Assembly: GCA_003165315.1 (NCBI GenBank)
Contig: PLSX01000258.1
Span: 1-34,834, forward strand
Reading direction: 5' to 3'
Source: Acidobacteriota bacterium
Lineage (GTDB): Bacteria > Acidobacteriota > Terriglobia > UBA7540
Length of the DNA: 34,834 nucleotides
The notes beneath the pieces are model-generated. The model was given only the letters and a program-made list of their open reading frames with translations. It made no database searches and was not told where the DNA came from. Positions 33,080 to 34,834 of the stretch are shown one piece after another; position 1 is the stretch's first letter; each line of letters begins with the position of its first letter. The position numbers and the translations under genes were made by a program.

Positions 33080-33621
33080 TTTTCATGGATATAATGGCGT
33101 AGCGCCTTTAGGTGCTTTGTTTTCATGCATATAATGGCATGGCGTGTTTCGGACATTTTTTCTCCATTTGTTTTCAACAACATAATGGGACTTACCTTCA
33201 TATTTTCCCCCCGCGTTTTTCCTAGCCTCATTTCGCGCCTAGCAGCTATGTTGTTTATTTTCAGCAACTTAACGAGTTCTTGGATTTGTGCTGAAAATCG
33301 ATAACCCCATTTTTTTCATCAACGCAATGGCACGCATAATGCCTTGCACAATTCGCGGCTCCCCTGTCCAGTGATCGATCGCCTCTCGGCCAACTGCATT
33401 CCACTTTCATTCTCAACCCTTCATCCTCCAAGCCTTGTGCTTTGGCTTTCTCCCTCTTCAATTAGAAAACCGTTTTTAAGACGCAGTTGAAGGGCAAATT
33501 GTCATTCCCGTGAGGAAAACCAAGTCAATTTGCTCCGAAATCGGATGAATCTCGCCGAGAATGTCTACTTATTACTGTGGCATTTTGTCCTTGTTTTGTT
33601 TGTTTTCATGGATATAGTGGC
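33080..33621. repeat. Six dispersed copies of a 19-bp repeat TTTTCATGGATATAATGGC
   Basis: Copies start at 33080, 33120, 33171, 33258, 33313 and 33603, all in the same orientation. Three (33080, 33120, 33603) differ by only one base from each other's consensus. The other three keep TTTTCA and the final AATGG-like part but diverge in the centre (CAACA, GCAAC, TCAAC). Spacing is irregular (40, 51, 87, 55 and 290 bases) and the intervening DNA is unrelated. Confidence 0.65.
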
Positions 33622-33795
33622 TTTGTTCGTAAGAAATAACATCTTTTTTCGGCGGCGCCACGGTTGGGACTTTTTGTTGTTTTTTCGGGGAGTGTAGTGA
33701 GCCGCCGCGATGGGCGAAGGTTGAGGGCTTGCATCCTGGACATGACACGGCCATTCCGCGCCGGGCGCGAAGTTCCTCATCCATTGTACCCACAT

Positions 33796-33829
33796 GGATA
33801 GCCTTTGTCAAGCAAAAAGGAGGCTATCC
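33796..33829. repeat. 9-bp inverted repeat near the IS630 transposase
   Basis: GGATAGCCT (33796-33804) and AGGCTATCC (33821-33829) are perfect inverted copies around a 16-base centre, about 150 bases beyond the transposase stop. It could be part of the element's terminal inverted repeat; the other end is outside the window. Confidence 0.4.
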
Positions 33830-33959
33830 CATAAGTCCAAGCCACTCCGGCGGCGCCGCGGGCGTCTTGAATTCACTCGATTCGGCAGTAATGTCGGAAT
33901 GATCTGCAAAACGAAGGGAGGGCTTACCGGTGAGCCGTCGGCCTGAGAGGCATGCCGGT

Positions 33960-33987
33960 GCACTTAGAGCATTTTTGATTTAAGTGC
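33960..33987 (-). repeat. Inverted repeat over the transposase stop codon
   Basis: GCACTTA (33960-33966) and TAAGTGC (33981-33987) are perfect 7-bp inverted copies around 14 bases, spanning the transposase stop at 33982-33980. On the minus strand the left arm is preceded by an A-rich loop, so this may be a terminator hairpin or part of the element's end. Confidence 0.35.
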
Positions 33988-34546
33988 TTACATACCCACA
34001 AGAGGCGAAGAAGTTGGAGCATTCGTTTGGGGAGACAGTATCCAGCAATTCTCCGATTTCCTTCCACAGGGCCTCGATATCTCGTGTGGCGGCTTTGCGG
34101 AGCCGCGCTTTGAGTTTGGAAAAGAACTTTTCGATCGGGTTCAGATCCGGAGAGTACGGTGGCAGAAACAGTACGACGGCTCCAGCCGCGATGATCGCTT
34201 GCTCGACTCCCGCCACCTTGTGACTGCTGAGGTTGTCGAGGATCACGGTGTCTCCGGGTTGGAGCGTTGGGCACAGGAATTGACGCACATAAGCCAGAAA
34301 CATCTCGCCGTCCATCGGCCCGTCAGTAACCATCGGTGCGGTCAATCGGCAGCGGCGCAGAGCGCCCACAAAGGTTGTCGTTTCCCAATGCCCGTGCGGC
34401 ACCGAGTCCAGGCAACGCTTACCCCTGGGCGCACGCCCGTAGTGGCGCGTCATGCCGGTCGAAGTCCACGTTTCATCGATAAACACGAGCTTTTCAACTT
34501 CCATTGTGGGTAGCGCTTGCTGCCACGCCCGGCGAGCCTGCTGCAC
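33980..34546 (-). CDS. IS630 transposase, DDE catalytic part (OrfB)
   Basis: A 188-residue frame carrying the DDE_3 domain. The catalytic triad is FIDETW (Asp24), VILDNLSSHK (Asp104) and PPYSPDLNPIE (Glu139), with the 34-residue spacing between the last two that is typical of IS630/Tc1-mariner enzymes. The frame continues upstream of its first possible start as KKTLRASEQGREDV, directly matching the normal family sequence, so it is expressed by fusion to OrfA rather than from its own start. The catalytic domain is complete and looks active. Confidence 0.88.
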   Translation of the reverse strand: MQQARRAWQQALPTMEVEKLVFIDETWTSTGMTRHYGRAPRGKRCLDSVPHGHWETTTFVGALRRCRLTAPMVTDGPMDGEMFLAYVRQFLCPTLQPGDTVILDNLSSHKVAGVEQAIIAAGAVVLFLPPYSPDLNPIEKFFSKLKARLRKAATRDIEALWKEIGELLDTVSPNECSNFFASCGYVST

Positions 34547-34834
34547 GTCCTCTCGTCCTTGCTCGCTGGCGCGCAGCGTTTTTTTTGAAGGTAAGACCCC
34601 ATTTGTTCAACTGATGCCACAAGGCTCCGATCTTGATCAATACGCCCTGCGCAACCAGACGTTGGCATAACTCGGCCAAGCTCAGACCCGGCTCCTTTTC
34701 GATCCAGGCACGCAGCACAGACTCCATCTCCGCTATCCGCGAACGCCGATGCCCACCGATCTGAAAACTGCTGCGCTGGCCCGTCTTCTGTTCCCGGCCC
34801 CGAACCCGGTAAACCCAGACGCGACTCACTTCCA
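34494..34834 (-). CDS. IS630 transposase, N-terminal part (OrfA), partial
   Basis: The frame enters from beyond the window end with the recognition helix of the HTH (VSRVWVYRVRGREQKTG). It contains a second helical segment (MESVLRAWIEKEPGLSLAEL) and LWHQLNKWGLTFKK, then meets the A8 run at 34586-34579. In this frame it continues with unrelated residues to a stop at 34494. The family continues as TLRASEQ in the next frame, so a shift of one base (or -2) at the A run makes the full transposase. The true start is outside the window. Confidence 0.75.
   Translation of the reverse strand, partial: EVSRVWVYRVRGREQKTGQRSSFQIGGHRRSRIAEMESVLRAWIEKEPGLSLAELCQRLVAQGVLIKIGALWHQLNKWGLTFKKNAARQRARTRGRAAGSPGVAASATHNGS

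Larger units (their letters stand above)
32906..33979. other. Non-coding region flanking the IS630 element
   Basis: More than 1 kb without a credible gene, unusual for this window. It is A/T-richer than its surroundings and contains six copies of a 19-bp repeat (33080-33621) and two inverted repeats near the transposase. Small open frames here only read the repeats. It may be the remains of a mobile element or a regulatory region. Confidence 0.5.
33980..34834 (-). mobile_element. IS630-family insertion sequence, 5' part outside the window
   Basis: Two overlapping frames encode an IS630-type transposase: an N-terminal helix-turn-helix region continuing off the window end, and a DDE catalytic domain. 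The join is at a run of eight A (minus strand; T at 34579-34586). The left boundary is not certain and may reach to the inverted repeat near 33796. Confidence 0.8.

Noticed and set aside
33080..33621. CRISPR array
   Set aside because: Repeats are short (19 bp), degenerate and irregularly spaced (40 to 290 bases), and no cas gene is present.
1..34834. tRNA or rRNA genes
   Set aside because: No cloverleaf with a TTC-loop motif or conserved rRNA segment was seen by eye on either strand.

Overview
The window reads as a chromosomal segment of a soil-type acidobacterium (Acidobacteriota, probably class Terriglobia). This is an inference from gene content: a TonB receptor with an N-terminal carboxypeptidase-regulatory-like domain, a long S53 (sedolisin/kumamolisin) peptidase with a prodomain and C-terminal repeats, secreted proteins with Ig-like repeats, DUF2844/DUF3443 pairs, and short intergenic repeats. 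I see no rRNA, tRNA or CRISPR array. No core gene fixes the taxonomy.

Layout. (1) 1-2280: a GH36 alpha-galactosidase broken by a frameshift that looks like loss of one copy of a 5-bp tandem repeat. (2) 2489-4884, minus strand: a stacked toxin-antitoxin/regulator cluster. It holds an intact DUF1778-GNAT (TacAT-like) pair with a recognisable promoter and operator, a VapBC/FitAB-like pair whose PIN toxin is frameshifted, and an XRE regulator overlapping a small membrane-protein gene under an 18-bp-arm inverted repeat. (3) 5024-8501: a small membrane protein, an exported TPR protein, and a FHA-GAF-SpoIIE (PP2C-type) phosphatase. (4) 8782-12607, minus strand: a likely metal (copper) handling group, made of a short Cys/His-rich secreted protein, a TonB-dependent receptor and a CusF-like/SCO1 fusion lipoprotein. 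(5) 13406-18516: two tandem, translationally coupled DUF2844-DUF3443 pairs. The DUF3443 proteins carry, in order, motifs resembling every landmark of a pepsin-like aspartic protease fold; this is the most interesting observation here. (6) 19044-22268: an S53 peptidase whose C-terminal tail contains what looks like an in-frame palindromic-repeat insertion. (7) 22385-26950: a small hypothetical gene, a DUF3237 gene, a divergent MarR/methyltransferase pair, and a radical SAM enzyme with unusual CX10CX2C cysteine spacing plus a small partner. (8) 27064-32905, minus strand: an OmpA-domain protein, YvcK, a TPR protein and a Tat-exported glycoside-hydrolase-like protein. (9) 32906-34834: about 1 kb of non-coding DNA with a dispersed 19-bp repeat, then an IS630-family transposase running off the window end, with its two reading frames joined at an A8 run.

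How the genes may work together. Most of the window serves the cell envelope or outside: sugar hydrolysis, peptide hydrolysis, metal uptake, and secreted Ig-domain proteins. The TA cluster, the broken genes, the short repeats and the IS mark the left and right margins as accessory, decaying DNA. All functions are predicted from sequence motifs read by eye; no database search was possible.
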